The notes beneath the pieces are model-generated. The model was not told the DNA's origin, searched no databases, and was given only the letters and a program-made list of their open reading frames with translations. Of a stretch of DNA of 64,000 nt, positions 10,401 through 19,630 are shown piece after piece. The DNA is from Baylisascaris procyonis (lineage: Eukaryota > Nematoda > Chromadorea > Rhabditida > Ascarididae), in contig JAZARR010000171.1 of the NCBI GenBank assembly GCA_037389465.1, positions 4,673,001 through 4,737,000 on the forward strand. Reading direction: 5' to 3'. Every line of letters begins with the position of its first letter. Positions within the stretch are counted from its first letter, which is position 1. The translations under genes and the position numbers were made by a program.

Positions 10401-12616
10401 ATATGAACGAATTAAATGGTGCGGAAATAGGAAAAATTTTTCATATGATCGTTTGACGTTTTTCTTCCATCGGAAAATTTTGATCACTTAATCGCTATGG
10501 ATTATGTTCGGTTCAATAAGGTTTGCAGTTGGTTTTGTAGGTTTTTAGTAGATTTATGGGTTTTGCAGTTGGTTTTGTAGATTTTTAGTAGATCTATGGG
10601 TATGTTCATGGGTTTTTGCTCGATTTACAAGGTTTTAATCGGCTCTTGTAGTTACAGGTTTTTAATCGGCTCATGTGGTTCCACGCTTTTATCAAGCTTA
10701 TAGGTTTAACTTTTTTCACTAACTTTTTAGGTTTGTAGATTTTTAGCTTTAAAGTGCAAATTTATCTTTATCGTTAAGGTACATCACAACTTCCGAATAT
10801 TTCTTCTACCGAACAATATGGAATCGATTCGTGGCTATATGGGACGATTTTTGAGGCGGCGAATTTTAGAGAACGAATTCCGCGACGATGAACGAGCATC
10901 ACCCGAAATATATCGAATTATCGAATTTTTACCGAAAGTTTTAGGCGCCGTTAATGCGGTATGCGATTTTTTAAATCGATGGACTTTGTAAATTGCGATA
11001 TGTGCTTTTTTATTATTTGCTGAATTTCGCGCCATCTTCGTAATTGATTTTTCAAATATCGAATGCAATTTGTATTTAGTCGGAAATTTTATTGTAATAA
11101 TTAGAAGTACAGACATTTCATTTCATCAGATTTTGTTTTCTATCAAATTATAGCCAAGAGCAGCTTATATTCAATATTTGGAGCGTCTCCGCTATTGATT
11201 GCAAATTGCAAATTTTTAAATAAATATAAATTTTTTTAGTAAATTCTTAAGTGAAAAGTAAATATTCTCGCGTAAGATTTATAAATCACATGTATAAGAT
11301 ACGTTATCGATTTCTTCATGATTTTTTAAAAGGATATTTGAGAGTGAAAATTTTTAAAGACTATCTAACAGCAGTGATTATTTGCCTGGTCTTATCTATT
11401 GTTGGACTAAGTTGTGATCTGTCCCAGCTTTTACTGACTGAATGTTGTTTCTTTTCCTTCTAGTGGAAAAAACTTTCATTTTATTTCTTATCTTTTCATT
11501 GTAATTGAAACTCAATGAATTTTTTTTTTATAAAATTTTTCCATTTTTTTTCTTTTATATTTGACTGTTCACTGTTGTTGCATATACCAATATAGTTGCC
11601 GCTCGAATTCAGTCACTATTACAGCGGAAAATGTTCTATGATTGAGTTGCTTTGGGTGGATGAAACTTGCCACTATTCGACCTTCCTTATGATATTGGTT
11701 GCTGCTGACCGTTGGTCATATTTTAATTACTTTATTCGTCTTTACCAACGATGCCTCTACGATCAGGAACAAGACCCGCAAGAACCGTCAAGGGGTTTTT
11801 TAGGGCGAGGCGTGGGGGGGGGGAGGAAAGGGATGGGTTATCTCCATACTATTTAATCATCGTTCTCTTATAATGCTACTAATCGCTAGTGACATTTGTA
11901 AAGTTGTGGCACCAACCGAATGTTCACTAAAGAAAATAAATTTTAGTTCATTGAAAAATCCAACTCGCATGACGTCACCATTGGTCCACGCCTATTTCTT
12001 CAATGCCCTCTTAATGTGGAACAATCACGCGAATGGTTTATCAAACTATGGAATCAGATGATTATACCATATATGGTTAAAGTTGCTAAAGAAGGTTGGT
12101 TATGCTTTATTATTGATGCTGTTTACTCGTAACCGGTAGTAATGTGAATTATTTAAGGGAGGGGTAATAAAATGAAGCATACGGTGAAAGATGCCTTTAT
12201 TCGATTCGAAAAGGTTCCGTTGAAAGTAGCAAGATTAACTTCAAAATGAAACAAGATGTGAAAATTTTCAATGAACATTTTCTATTCTTAAATTGCAGTT
12301 TAATACTGTTTAAGTTTGATAGTAATATTGAAAAAAAATTTTTAGTATAATTGTTGATAAATTTTTAAAAAAAAAAGAAGGAATTTCAGGAGTGAAGGTA
12401 TTAGGTCGATGTGGTAGTTTCGAAGATCCAACGGATTTAGTATGCGAGCAATGGCCATGGCTTGAAGGTCCTGCAGCTGAGCAAGTTCTAAAACGACTCT
12501 CAATTAAAGAATCAATTTCCGGTCAATCCGGAAATATCGCACAGTTCGATCCTTTAGAAGCACTAATACGTATCCAATCGAATAATTCGAATGCGACACA
12601 ACAAGAAGTTGTTTAA
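1344..12616 (+). CDS. unc-53: UNC-53 / neuron navigator (NAV) homologue, 3' part of gene, 15 exons
   Basis: NAV/UNC-53 proteins are cytoskeleton-associated AAA-family proteins that guide cell and axon migration. Exons: 1344-1449, 1682-1820, 2211-2393, 2735-2863, 3260-3406, 4796-4932, 6108-6255, 6839-6998, 7433-7596, 7977-8148, 8958-9205, 9829-10011, 10779-10958, 11947-12094, 12390-12616. All introns are GT-AG, and the exon phases join without a break into 822 residues plus a stop. Order in this partial protein: serine-rich segment (about 36-81), coiled coil (82-158), basic linker with IRSSFSRAF (235-243), second coiled coil (about 281-350), AAA-type domain (about 496-748), C-terminal tail. 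Walker A GATGIGKS is at 532-539 and a Walker B-like ILID ends at Asp597. The motif GRFLRRR (660-666) and the stretch around DVTIGPRLF (707-715) match the NAV C-terminus from my knowledge of the family. The N-terminal calponin-homology region is not in the window. Introns run from about 150 to nearly 1200 bases. Exon edges are inferred by eye and not confirmed by transcripts. Confidence 0.93.
1682..1820 (+). CDS. unc-53: NAV exon b, serine-rich segment
   Basis: Encodes residues 36-81 of the partial protein. It contains RYAESGYLSATSKTS and ends SQLSLASSSGSLYST, a serine-rich stretch of the kind that precedes the coiled coil in NAV proteins. Acceptor TTTAG, donor GTAATA; the exon ends at a codon boundary. 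Confidence 0.88.
2211..2393 (+). CDS. unc-53: NAV exon c, coiled coil
   Basis: Sixty-one codons in phase 0 at both ends. The product begins VEEKYEAEIRKLNREMESYR, a charged heptad-like coiled coil that aligns in character with the NAV EIRKLRREL region. Acceptor GATTCAG, donor GTATTT. Confidence 0.92.
2735..2863 (+). CDS. unc-53: NAV exon d, end of coiled coil and linker
   Basis: Forty-three codons, phase 0 at both ends. KEEVVKLRSEIDHLRVM continues the coiled coil, then the sequence becomes a low-complexity linker ending STGSPHS. Acceptor TTTGCAG, donor GTAAAC. Confidence 0.9.
3260..3406 (+). CDS. unc-53: NAV exon e, Ser-rich linker ending KRSW
   Basis: Forty-nine codons, phase 0. Contains HPSLESVTSHRSSMSSSSKG and ends GKQGKRSW. 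In NAV proteins a similar serine-rich stretch leads into a basic Trp-containing motif followed by RSSF, which here is split onto the exon at 4796. Acceptor TTATAG, donor GTAAGT. Confidence 0.92.
3854..3874 (+). CDS. unc-53: Candidate 21-nt cassette microexon
   Basis: A 21-base segment encoding ATNVDVQ sits between a strong acceptor (pyrimidine-rich tract ending ATACAG) and donor GTAACG. Both neighbouring exons end or begin in phase 0, so including it would add seven residues between KRSW and IRSSF without a frame change. Vertebrate NAVs, as I recall them, have a few extra residues at the same point. It could equally be a chance pair of splice signals. Confidence 0.35.
4796..4932 (+). CDS. unc-53: NAV exon f, basic RSSF motif
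   Basis: Encodes IRSSFSRAFNKGKKGKNG, corresponding to the RSSFKQAF-basic motif of NAV proteins, then a Ser/Thr/Pro-rich stretch ending GSAS. It ends after two bases of a Lys codon. Acceptor TCTTTCAG, donor GTATGA. Confidence 0.93.
6108..6255 (+). CDS. unc-53: NAV exon g, second coiled coil
   Basis: Completes the split Lys codon and then reads LDEIDAVPQVVELKKQLEDK and, further on, ALTDVRLDALDKAREVD, which matches the LTDIRLEAL-type coiled coil of NAV proteins. It ends in phase 0 before GTAAAC. The 1175-base intron before it is the longest between exons in the first half of the gene. Confidence 0.93.
6839..6998 (+). CDS. unc-53: NAV exon h, coiled-coil end and acidic/proline linker
   Basis: Begins TENKLLKHNYTMLERRMRAE and ends in a Pro-rich linker (DEDPVYEVPPPSDASFSASN). 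The donor GTAAAA is at 6999, leaving one base that joins the GA of the next exon to form an Arg codon. Confidence 0.85.
7433..7596 (+). CDS. unc-53: NAV exon i, pre-AAA region
   Basis: After the split Arg codon it encodes SSGCVTLRVTVSVDFSGTLR and continues to TTWQELDSHLYRLFN. This is the conserved globular region before the AAA domain. Acceptor TTTTGCAG, donor GTATGT. Confidence 0.92.
7977..8148 (+). CDS. unc-53: NAV exon j, pre-AAA region
   Basis: Encodes EYINRIDPCGALGLQCKESM, then IGYEFGDFVRDIE, ending NSIRIYLRG with the last Gly codon split. The order of motifs (LGL, IGYEFGD, IRIYLRG) is the one expected between the NAV coiled coils and the P-loop. Confidence 0.92.
8236..8290 (+). repeat. 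25-bp perfect tandem duplication
   Basis: A 25-base unit starting GTGACCTTAGAGG occurs twice in a row at 8241-8265 and 8266-8290, inside the intron between NAV exons j and k. It is perfect, so the duplication is recent or was recently homogenised. Confidence 0.9.
8411..8460 (+). other. G-rich tract with G-quadruplex potential
   Basis: Six runs of four to six G separated by one to seven bases lie on the coding strand inside a NAV intron, about 500 bases before the exon that carries the P-loop. This fits the usual G-quadruplex pattern of four G-runs with short loops. Function is not shown by sequence. Confidence 0.7.
8958..9205 (+). CDS. unc-53: NAV exon k, AAA domain with Walker A
   Basis: Contains CLDGLILDCLFPLSILDQLL followed by the P-loop: LVLFGATGIGKSNLARQLA gives Walker A G-A-T-G-I-G-K-S at partial-protein residues 532-539, with Lys538 and Ser539 as nucleotide-binding residues. 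It continues through KIGDDEHDRSMAQ and ends in phase 0. Acceptor ATTTTAG, donor GTTTTC. Confidence 0.95.
9829..10011 (+). CDS. unc-53: NAV exon l, Walker B-like strand and sensor region
   Basis: VQKQLESLLRSSKPTVILID carries the Walker B-like strand ending at Asp597, followed by Asn rather than the Glu of canonical AAA ATPases. YVICTVNRAS gives a sensor-1-like Asn at 629. The exon ends EMQ just before donor GTGCAG. Confidence 0.93.
10522..10682 (+). repeat. Degenerate short tandem repeats in NAV intron
   Basis: A roughly 40-base segment built around GCAGTTGGTTTTGTAG and TTTTTAGTAGAT is duplicated with a few changes (about 10522-10600). A second motif, TTTTAATCGGCTC, is repeated about 40 bases apart just after it. 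Intronic, with no coding signal. Confidence 0.7.
10779..10958 (+). CDS. unc-53: NAV exon m, GRFLRRR signature
   Basis: Sixty codons. VHHNFRIFLLPNNMESIRGY leads into MGRFLRRRILENEF, matching the HHNFRW... GFLGRFLRRK signature I recall for NAV AAA domains. It ends LPKVLGAVNA. The acceptor (CGTTAAG) is weaker than most but is fixed by frame and homology. Confidence 0.93.
11947..12094 (+). CDS. unc-53: NAV exon n, C-terminal AAA subdomain
   Basis: Encodes FIEKSNSHDVTIGPRLFLQC, then PLNVEQSREWFIKLWNQMI and PYMVKVAKE, corresponding to the family's SDVTIGPRLFLSCP ... LWNYSIIPYL segment. It ends one base into a Gly codon before donor GTTGGT. Confidence 0.94.
12390..12616 (+). CDS. unc-53: NAV exon o, C-terminus and stop
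   Basis: Completes Gly748 and reads VKVLGRCGSFEDPTDLVCEQ, then WPWLEGPAAEQVLKRLSIKE, ending QQEVV and TAA at 12614-12616. The EDP...WPW spacing matches the NAV C-terminus (WEDPAKWV...YPW). Confidence 0.93.
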
Positions 12617-14132
12617 TTGATATTAAATTTGCGTCATTTTTATTTAATGAATGTTGTTGAACATTCCACGAGTGAAATTTCAATTGTAAAAAGCTGCGGG
12701 AGTTGTTTTTTTTTATATCTCATCGATATAGGGCACTTTTTTATTGGAATGATCATTCGCTTAGAGATTCTTAAAAAACAGAAGAGCAATAAAATTGAAA
12801 TTTTGAGTGAATTTTCTGCTTTATTTCTTTCTTTTAAAAGGTATCAGTTCTTCTTTTCAAAAATAAAAATGAAGGAATTTTTATTATTATCAATAATATA
12901 AGTTATGGGAAGCACCCTCATAGAAAATATATTCAACGAATGCGACTATTAGTAAAGAAGTGCTCATTTTATGATGATATTCCACGTTATACATTGAAGT
13001 CGTTGTTCTTGATAGTGAGAGTTCAACTAAAGCCGTATATACGACATTTTCGATAGGTGGCTTCTTTGTTTAATTCTTGTGGCTCTTTCACTTATAAACA
13101 TTCTTTATGGCTATTCACAGCGATATTTATTTATGGCGTCATCCAGGTGTAGATTTCTTCCTGTTTGATTTGTTTTTTCTCCTTTACTCATACATTATTT
13201 ACCTGTTGTATCTCTTCAGGAATTTCCGGTTTTTAAAAAATGTTTGCGCTGAAAGATAATACAAAAAATGTTAATCAATTTTTTTATATCAAAGAAGTTT
13301 TTGATCCATTGCGACTTGCTAATATGAGCAGTGATAATTTCTTCTGTCTAAATATTGTTTACGCTAATTTTTATTGGCGTTTTATGAAATTACTTCAATT
13401 TTTTTTTTCATTATTTATAACGATTGTATAATTTCATACTGCGATCGATATTGTGCGACGGTGTTTATTGTATAATATGTGCAATTCGGCAGATTTTTTT
13501 TATAATTTTTCAAGTCAATTTTTCTTTCATCAGTGAAAATCTAAAAATCGGTGTCATGAAAGCAGTTATCTGACTGAATTTCCTCATTTTTTATATAGTG
13601 TGAAATTTGGTCTATTCAGTTATAATGTTAGCGTGTGTTTTTTCTCAATCCTGAAATATGAAGCAGTTCTACCGATAAAAAATATGCAAATTTCAAATAT
13701 GCAAATGCACTTTTATGCCTTAAAAAGATTAAATTCCTGTGAAGTCAAATACTATTAAATTTTTCTCAATTTTCCCATCTACTGAGTAACGATCGAATTG
13801 ATTTTATTTGAATAAATTTTTCGAATCCATAATTCTTAATCATTTTTATCGTTTTTATTCCAGAAAAATTTTTTTTCATTAGCTTATTCTTTTCTTCATC
13901 GTTTAAGCGCAATTTAACGGGTTTTATTTCTTAGAGTTCCATCTTATATTTGGATATCTCTATTCGATGCGAATTGTTTTCCGCTTTCTTCTAGCACTCA
14001 TTTATATGTATTCCTCGATGTTTAAAATGTTGTATTATCGGGCGCCATTCGTTCTCTGACTTAATATGTTGTTGACATAGAAAGCGTGAAATTAACTTCC
14101 AAAATTTATGTTTCAAAAACTTTTTTTTTCAG
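12617..14132. other. 3' UTR and gene-free AT-rich DNA
   Basis: The NAV 3' UTR must lie in the first part. Beyond it I see no homology or convincing gene. A 63-codon frame at 13240-13431 is rich in Phe, Asn and Lys as expected from AT-rich DNA, so it is not called. Confidence 0.6.
12788..12793 (+). terminator. Candidate poly(A) signal for NAV
   Basis: AATAAA lies 172 bases after the stop codon, in an AT-rich 3' region. AT-rich DNA makes chance matches common, so this is only a candidate. Confidence 0.35.
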
Positions 14133-14209
14133 ATTTCAAAATGCTTCAGTTAGATTCACCATGGCTGACCATGTTGTCGGCTATGACAATCAAAACCGGA
14201 TTATGTTAA

Positions 14210-14572
14210 CGAAGTAGAGCATAGAGGTAACTTAGTTGATGCTGCTAATTGTATCGATTGGCACTTGGTTGGTCACCTCAAAGCAACTCTTTGATATTAA
14301 AAGTTCCAAGTTTTAGAAAAGAGATAGGGAATATTTGATTGTTGAAGATAAAGTTAAAGTAACAATGGGTGTGAAATAATGTTAATAGGAAAAAGAGGGC
14401 GAAATAGACCCAAAATAGAGGGGCACTACATTGAAGTCATCTCCCCCCCCCCCCCCCTCCTCCCATTACCTCCTTTTCATCCTCTCCTTGGCGACTGAAA
14501 TGAGCACAGGAATTGTCTATAGTTCATTTTGATGGCACTTGTTTTTCAAATCAAGTAGGTAGAAATCTTTTT
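14210..14572. other. Left flank of the array with poly-C run
   Basis: Gene-free. It contains a run of 15 C at 14443-14457, followed by a C/T-rich stretch, about 115 bases before the first array unit. No terminal inverted repeat or target-site duplication relative to the right end (51491 onwards) is visible. Confidence 0.6.
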
Positions 14573-14962
14573 TTAATATATCCCTGAGTTTTCTTTTTTC
14601 AAGTTGAAATAATTTTTGGTGGCATACATGTGAAATGCGAATGTTTTACACTGCATCAATTTTTCAAAAATTTCCATCATCGATTTTTTTAGTTGAATAG
14701 AATTTCGATCATAATTGAGTTCAACGTTAATTCCAGTCGAAATTTCACGTTTTCAAGTTTCACAATTGGCTGTGATTTTAAATATTCTTAACATACATTT
14801 CAACACGTTTTCATTCTAATGTTATGAGAGGAATATTTGCGCTTTAATGCTGCCGTTGATTGATTCACTATCTCATCTGCCAATTCCTCTCATCAATGCG
14901 CCAATAAATTGCTCCATACTAATATGTTCACTCGCACAAAGCATATACGTATAAAAGATTTG

Positions 14963-15066
14963 TCGTCAGATGGGAAAGTTGGGGGGGGGGGGGGTGTGTT
15001 TACTCTAGGACCTCAGTCATTTGCACCGATAGAAAAGTGAACTAGTTATCCTGGCGTATAAAAGCT
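14963..15066 (+). promoter_or_regulatory. TATA-like motifs upstream of the unit open frame (example: unit 1)
   Basis: ACGTATAAAAGATT lies left of the G-run (GGTATAAAAGATT in later units) and GGCGTATAAAAGCTAG about 150 bases before the open frame. The second is intact only in units 1 and 2; units 3-20 have TACAAAAG. These are TATA-like by sequence, but nothing shows that they drive transcription. Confidence 0.3.
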
Positions 15067-15372
15067 AGCTTACATCGATCCCGGATAATGATTTCTAGAG
15101 ATATAATTTGTGATGACGAGGTCATGTAGACATATGTTGGTTGCACCAAATATAGGGTGAGGTTACGACCAGTGTAATGCGGCCGAAGATGCCAGGTTTG
15201 GGGGAAAAGTCATGGATGAGATCCGAACTTCAACTGCCGGAGTTGTAAATAAGGTGGGGCTCAATTCCCTTCATCCGGTAACCGTAAAACATTTGCCAAA
15301 AACTACTCCAACGGTTATTGCAGTTGTCATTTCTTTTCGCGATACAGGGAGGTCTGCAGTTTCGGGCATGCA

Positions 15373-15656
15373 GACCGATTCCCAATATTATATTCTTAAA
15401 TAGTTATAAAGTTCTTGATAAAGGTTGCAGTTGTGGTTACGTGGATGCAATCATATATGTTGTTTTATGGTTATTTTATTTCAGCATTGCAAAGTGAGCA
15501 GACACGGAAAGGTTGTCAGAGTAAACGATAAAAAATCAAAATGTTCGCAGAGCTGGAGTCAGGGCGACAATGCATAAGGACACCGAGAGAGTGCAGATCG
15601 AAACGACTCAGCCGTATCTGAATAGCTGAAGGGGTTGGAGGGGAAGAAGCCATTAA
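15373..15656 (+). repeat. 284-bp segment specific to edge units
   Basis: Present in units 1, 2 and 20 (here unit 1), absent from units 3-19, where GCATGCA joins directly to CCGGTCTCGAC. It is flanked by a 6-bp inverted pair, AGACCG at the left edge and CGGTCT at the right. It contains an acceptor-like TTTTATTTCAG and a short ATG frame (MFAELESERQC; Gly for Glu7 in unit 1). The diverged relative near 63.5 kb is continuous through the right edge, so interior units most likely lost this piece. Confidence 0.85.
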
Positions 15657-16637
15657 CGGTCTCGACAAGAGGCAGATTCCAAATCCGCAAGACCCGAAAC
15701 TGGAAACTATGCAGGACACTATTTGCACTTCACGTGTATTGCTTTTAAGAAGTAAGCTGTTGCAAACCTTGATTCACCACTTTTTTATTCTGAGATGGTG
15801 TAGCCTTTATAACAAAACAGACTGATGGGCAAGTAAGTGCTCGTTGAAATGTTGCCTTTACAAACAAGGCAGGCCCGTGGGCAACTAACTACTCTTTGAA
15901 TGTTGCCTTTACAAACAAAACAAGCCCATGGGCAAGCGCCGTTAAAGCGTTGCCTTTACAAACAAAGCAGGCCCGTGGGCAGTGCTCGTTGACATGTTGC
16001 CCTTACAAACAAAGCAGGCCCGTGCGCAGTGCTCGTTGAAATGTTGCCTTTACAAACAAGGCAGGCCCGTGGGCAACTAACTGCTCGTTGAATGTTGCCT
16101 TTACAAAGAAAATAGCCCCACGGGCAAGTGCTCGTTGAGCACTTCTTGCCCATATGCCTGTTTTGTTTGCAAAGACTCTCCATTGCAACTGTGTTGCGGT
16201 TGCTGTCTCGGCAACATTTCAGATTTTCTTATTTCTTTTCATCGGTTATGTTCACGAAGGATTTAACCATTAATGTTAAGTAGAGGTGTCGTTTTCCTCG
16301 TTTCTTGTTATATACCATTTAACTTTATATCGTTCCCATACAGTTACTACATTCCGACGTAGTTTCGTAACTCACTAGATCTGTTGACTCGATTGCACGG
16401 TTTTATTGTTACGCTAGACGTTGGCAGCCTTTCCCTACCATACGTTGCCATACCGCTGCATATTTTTTCATCATTTAGAATTGTCGATGCCATGTTCCTT
16501 TAGCTTTTTCGTTAATTTATATAAATGATATGTAATACATAGTAATGCTGATAAAACTGTTGATTAAACATAAAATATTATTGAATAATGTTGCAACTAT
16601 GAAATAAAATTCTTTAATACCTAATAACCAATGGTGG

Positions 16638-18660
16638 AAATCTTTTTTTATTATGTCCCTGAGTTTTCTTTTTTCAAGTTGAAATAATTTTAGGGGCATA
16701 CATGTGAAATGCGAATGTTTTACACTGCATCAATTTTTCAAAAATTTCCATCATCGATTTTTTTAGTTGAATACAATTTCGATCATAATTGAGTTCAACG
16801 TTAATTCCAGTCGAAATTTCACGTTTTCAAGTTTCACAATTGGCTGTGATTTTAAATATTTTTAACATACATTTCAACACGTTTTCATTCTAATGTTATG
16901 AGAGGAATATTTGCGCTTTAATGCTGCCGTTGATTGATTCACTATCTCATCTGCCAATTCCTCTCATCAATGCGCCAATAAATTGCTCCATACTAATATG
17001 TTCACTCGCACAAAGCATATAGGTATAAAAGATTTGTCGTCAGATCGGAAGGTTGGGGGGGGGGTGTTTTTACTCTAGGACCTCAGTCATTTGCACCGAT
17101 AGAAAAGTGAACTAGTTATCCTGGCGTATAAAAGCTAGCTTACATCGATCCCGGATAACGATTTCTAGAGATATAATTTGTGATGACGAGGTCATGTAGA
17201 CATATGTTGGTTGCACCAAATATGGGGTGAGGTTACGACCAGTGTAATGCGGCCGAAGATGCCAGGTTTGGGGGAAAAGTCATGGATGAGATCCGAACTT
17301 CAACTGCCGGAGTTGTAAATAAGGTGGGGCTCAATTCCCTTCATCCGGTAACCGTAAAACATTTGCCAAAAACTACTCCAACGGTTATTGCAGTTGTCAT
17401 TTCTTTTCGCGATACAGGGAGGTCTGCAGTTTCGGGCATGCAGACCGATTCCCAATATTATATTCTTAAATAGTTATAAATTTCTTGACAAAGGTTGCAG
17501 TGGTAGTTACGTGGATGCAATCATATATGTTGTTTTATGGTTATTTTATTTCAGCATTGCAAAGTGAGCAGACACGGAAAGGTTGTCAGAGTAAACGATA
17601 AAAAATCAAAATGATCGCAGAGCTGGAGTCAGAGCGACAATGCATAAGGACACCGAGAGAGTGCAGATCGAAACGACTCAGCCGTATCTGAATAGCTGAG
17701 CCTGTTGGAGGGGAAGAAGCCATTAACGGTCTCGACAAGAGGCAGATTCCAAATCCGCAAGACCCGAAACTGGAAACTATGCAGGACACTATTTGCACTT
17801 CAAGTGTATTGCTTTTAAGGAGTAAGCTGTTGCAAACCTTGATTCACCACTTTTTTATTCTGAGATGGTGCAGCCTTTATAACAAAACAGACTGATGGGC
17901 AAGTAAGTGCTCGTTGAAATGTTGCCTTTACAAACAAGGCAGGCCCGTGGGCAACTAACTACTCGTTGAATGTTGCCTTTACGAACAAAACAAGCCCATG
18001 GGCAAGCGCGGTTAAAGCGTTGCCCTTACAAACAAAGCAGGCCCGTGCTCAGTGCTCGTTGAAATGTTGCCTTTACAAACAAGGCAGGCCCGTGGGCAAC
18101 TAACTGCTCGTTGAATGTTGCCTTTACAAAGAAAATAGCCCCACGGGCAAGTGCTCGTTGAGCATTTCTTGCCCATATGCCTGTTTTGTTTGCAAAGACT
18201 CTCCATTGCAACTGTGTTGCTGTTGCTGTCTCGGCAACATTTCAGATTTTCTTATTTCTTTTCATCGGTTATGTTCACGAAGGATTTAACCATTAATGTT
18301 AAGTAGAGGTGTCGTTTTCCTCGTTTCTTGTTATATACCATTTAACTTTATATCGTTCCCATACAGTTACTACATTCCGACGTAGTTTCGTAACTCACTA
18401 GATCTGTTGACTCGATTGCACGGTTTTATTGTTACGCTAGACGTTGGCAGCCTTTCCCTACCATACGTTGCCATACCGCTGCATATTTTTTCATCATTTA
18501 GAATTGTCGATGCCATGTTCCTTTAGCTTTTTCGTTAACTTATATAAATGATATGTAATACATAGTAATGCTGATAAAACTGTTGATTAAACATAAAATA
18601 TTATTGAATAATGTTGCAACTATGAAATAAAATTCTTTAATACCTAATAACCAATGGTGG
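16638..18660 (+). repeat. Array unit 2 (edge type, with 284-bp segment)
   Basis: Length 2023. Same edge-type markers as unit 1 but with fewer minisatellite monomers. The G-run is 10 and is followed by TGTTTTT instead of TGTGTTT. CGTATAAAAG is still intact. Confidence 0.9.
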
Positions 18661-19301
18661 AAATCTTTTTTTATTATGTCCCTGAGTTTTCTTTTTTCAA
18701 GTTGAAATAATTTTAGGGGCATACATGTGAAATGCGAATGTTTTACACTGCATCAATTTTTCAAAAATTTCCATCATCGATTTTTTTAGTTGAATAGAAT
18801 TTCGATCATAATTGAGTTCAACGTTAATTCCAGTCGAAGTTTCACGTTTTCAAGTTTCACAATTGGCTGTGATTTTAAATATTTTTAACATACATTTCAA
18901 CACGTTTTCATTCTAATGTTATGAGAGGAATATTTGCGCTTTAATGCTGCCGTTGATTGATTCACTATCTCATCTGCCAATTCCTCTCATCAGTGCGCCA
19001 ATAAATTGCTCCATACTAATATGTTCACTCGCACAAAGCATATAGGTATAAAAGATTTCTCGTCAGATGGGAAGGTTGGGGGGGTGTGTTTACTCTAGGA
19101 CCTCAGTCATTTGCACCGATAGAAAAGTGAACTAGTTATCCTGGCGTACAAAAGCTAGCTTACATCGATCCCGGATAATGATTTCTAGAGATATAATTTG
19201 TGATGACGAGGTCATGTAGACATATGTTGGTTGCACCAAATATAGGGTGAGGTTACGACCAGTGTAATGCGGCCGAAGATGCCAGGTTTGGGGGAAAAGT
19301 C

Positions 19302-19562
19302 ATGGATGAGATCCGAACTTCAACTGCCGGAGTTGTAAATAAGGTGGGGCTCAATTCCCTTCATCCGGTAACCGTAAAACATTTGCCAAAAACTACTCCA
19401 ACTGTTATTGCAGTTGTCATTTCTTTTCGCGATACAGGGAAGTCTGCAGTTTCGGGCATGCACCGGTCTCGACAAGAGGCAGATTCCAAATCCGCAAGAC
19501 CCGAAACTGGAAACCATGCAGGACACTATTTGCACTTCACGTGTATTGCTTTTAAGAAGTAA
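19302..19562 (+). CDS. Unit open frame, 86 codons (example: unit 3); coding status doubtful
   Basis: Begins MDEIRTSTAGVVNKVGLNS, with CIAFKK at the end before TAA. It occurs in all 20 units: 86 codons in units 3-19 and 63 codons in units 1, 2 and 20, where the 284-bp segment changes the end to QTDSQYYILK. Few amino-acid differences exist (Leu/Pro at LNSxHP, Asn/Ser once, Arg/Lys in DTGxSAV). Because array homogenisation keeps everything identical, conservation of the frame is not evidence of selection. The frame is open for another 17 codons upstream of the ATG. A 71-codon frame overlaps on the opposite strand in units 3-19. No known domain. Confidence 0.2.
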   Translation: MDEIRTSTAGVVNKVGLNSLHPVTVKHLPKTTPTVIAVVISFRDTGKSAVSGMHRSRQEADSKSARPETGNHAGHYLHFTCIAFKK

Positions 19563-19630
19563 GCTGTTGCAAACCTTGATTCACCACTTTTTTATTCTGA
19601 GATGGTGCAGCCTTTATAACAAAACAGACT

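Larger units (their letters stand above)
14573..16637 (+). repeat. Array unit 1 (edge type, with 284-bp segment)
   Basis: Length 2065. It has the extra segment at 15373-15656, an intact CGTATAAAAG, the longest G-run (14) and left-part variants (CATCAATGCG, TCGAAATTTC) shared only with unit 2. It lacks CCAATGGTGG at its left edge, so it is the true array start. Confidence 0.9.

Noticed and set aside
13240..13431. 63-codon frame after the NAV gene
   Set aside because: Composition is typical of AT-rich non-coding DNA, with no splice partner or homology.
15956..16183. Minus-strand frames of 61-75 codons over the unit minisatellite, with repeated peptides such as GPALFVKATF
   Set aside because: The peptide repetition follows directly from the ~50-bp DNA repeat, two frames overlap in different phases, and monomer length is not a constant multiple of three. 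No independent coding signal.
16517..16699. Minus-strand 60-codon frame spanning unit junctions
   Set aside because: It crosses the repeat boundary, is hydrophobic and AT-driven, and is present only because units are adjacent.
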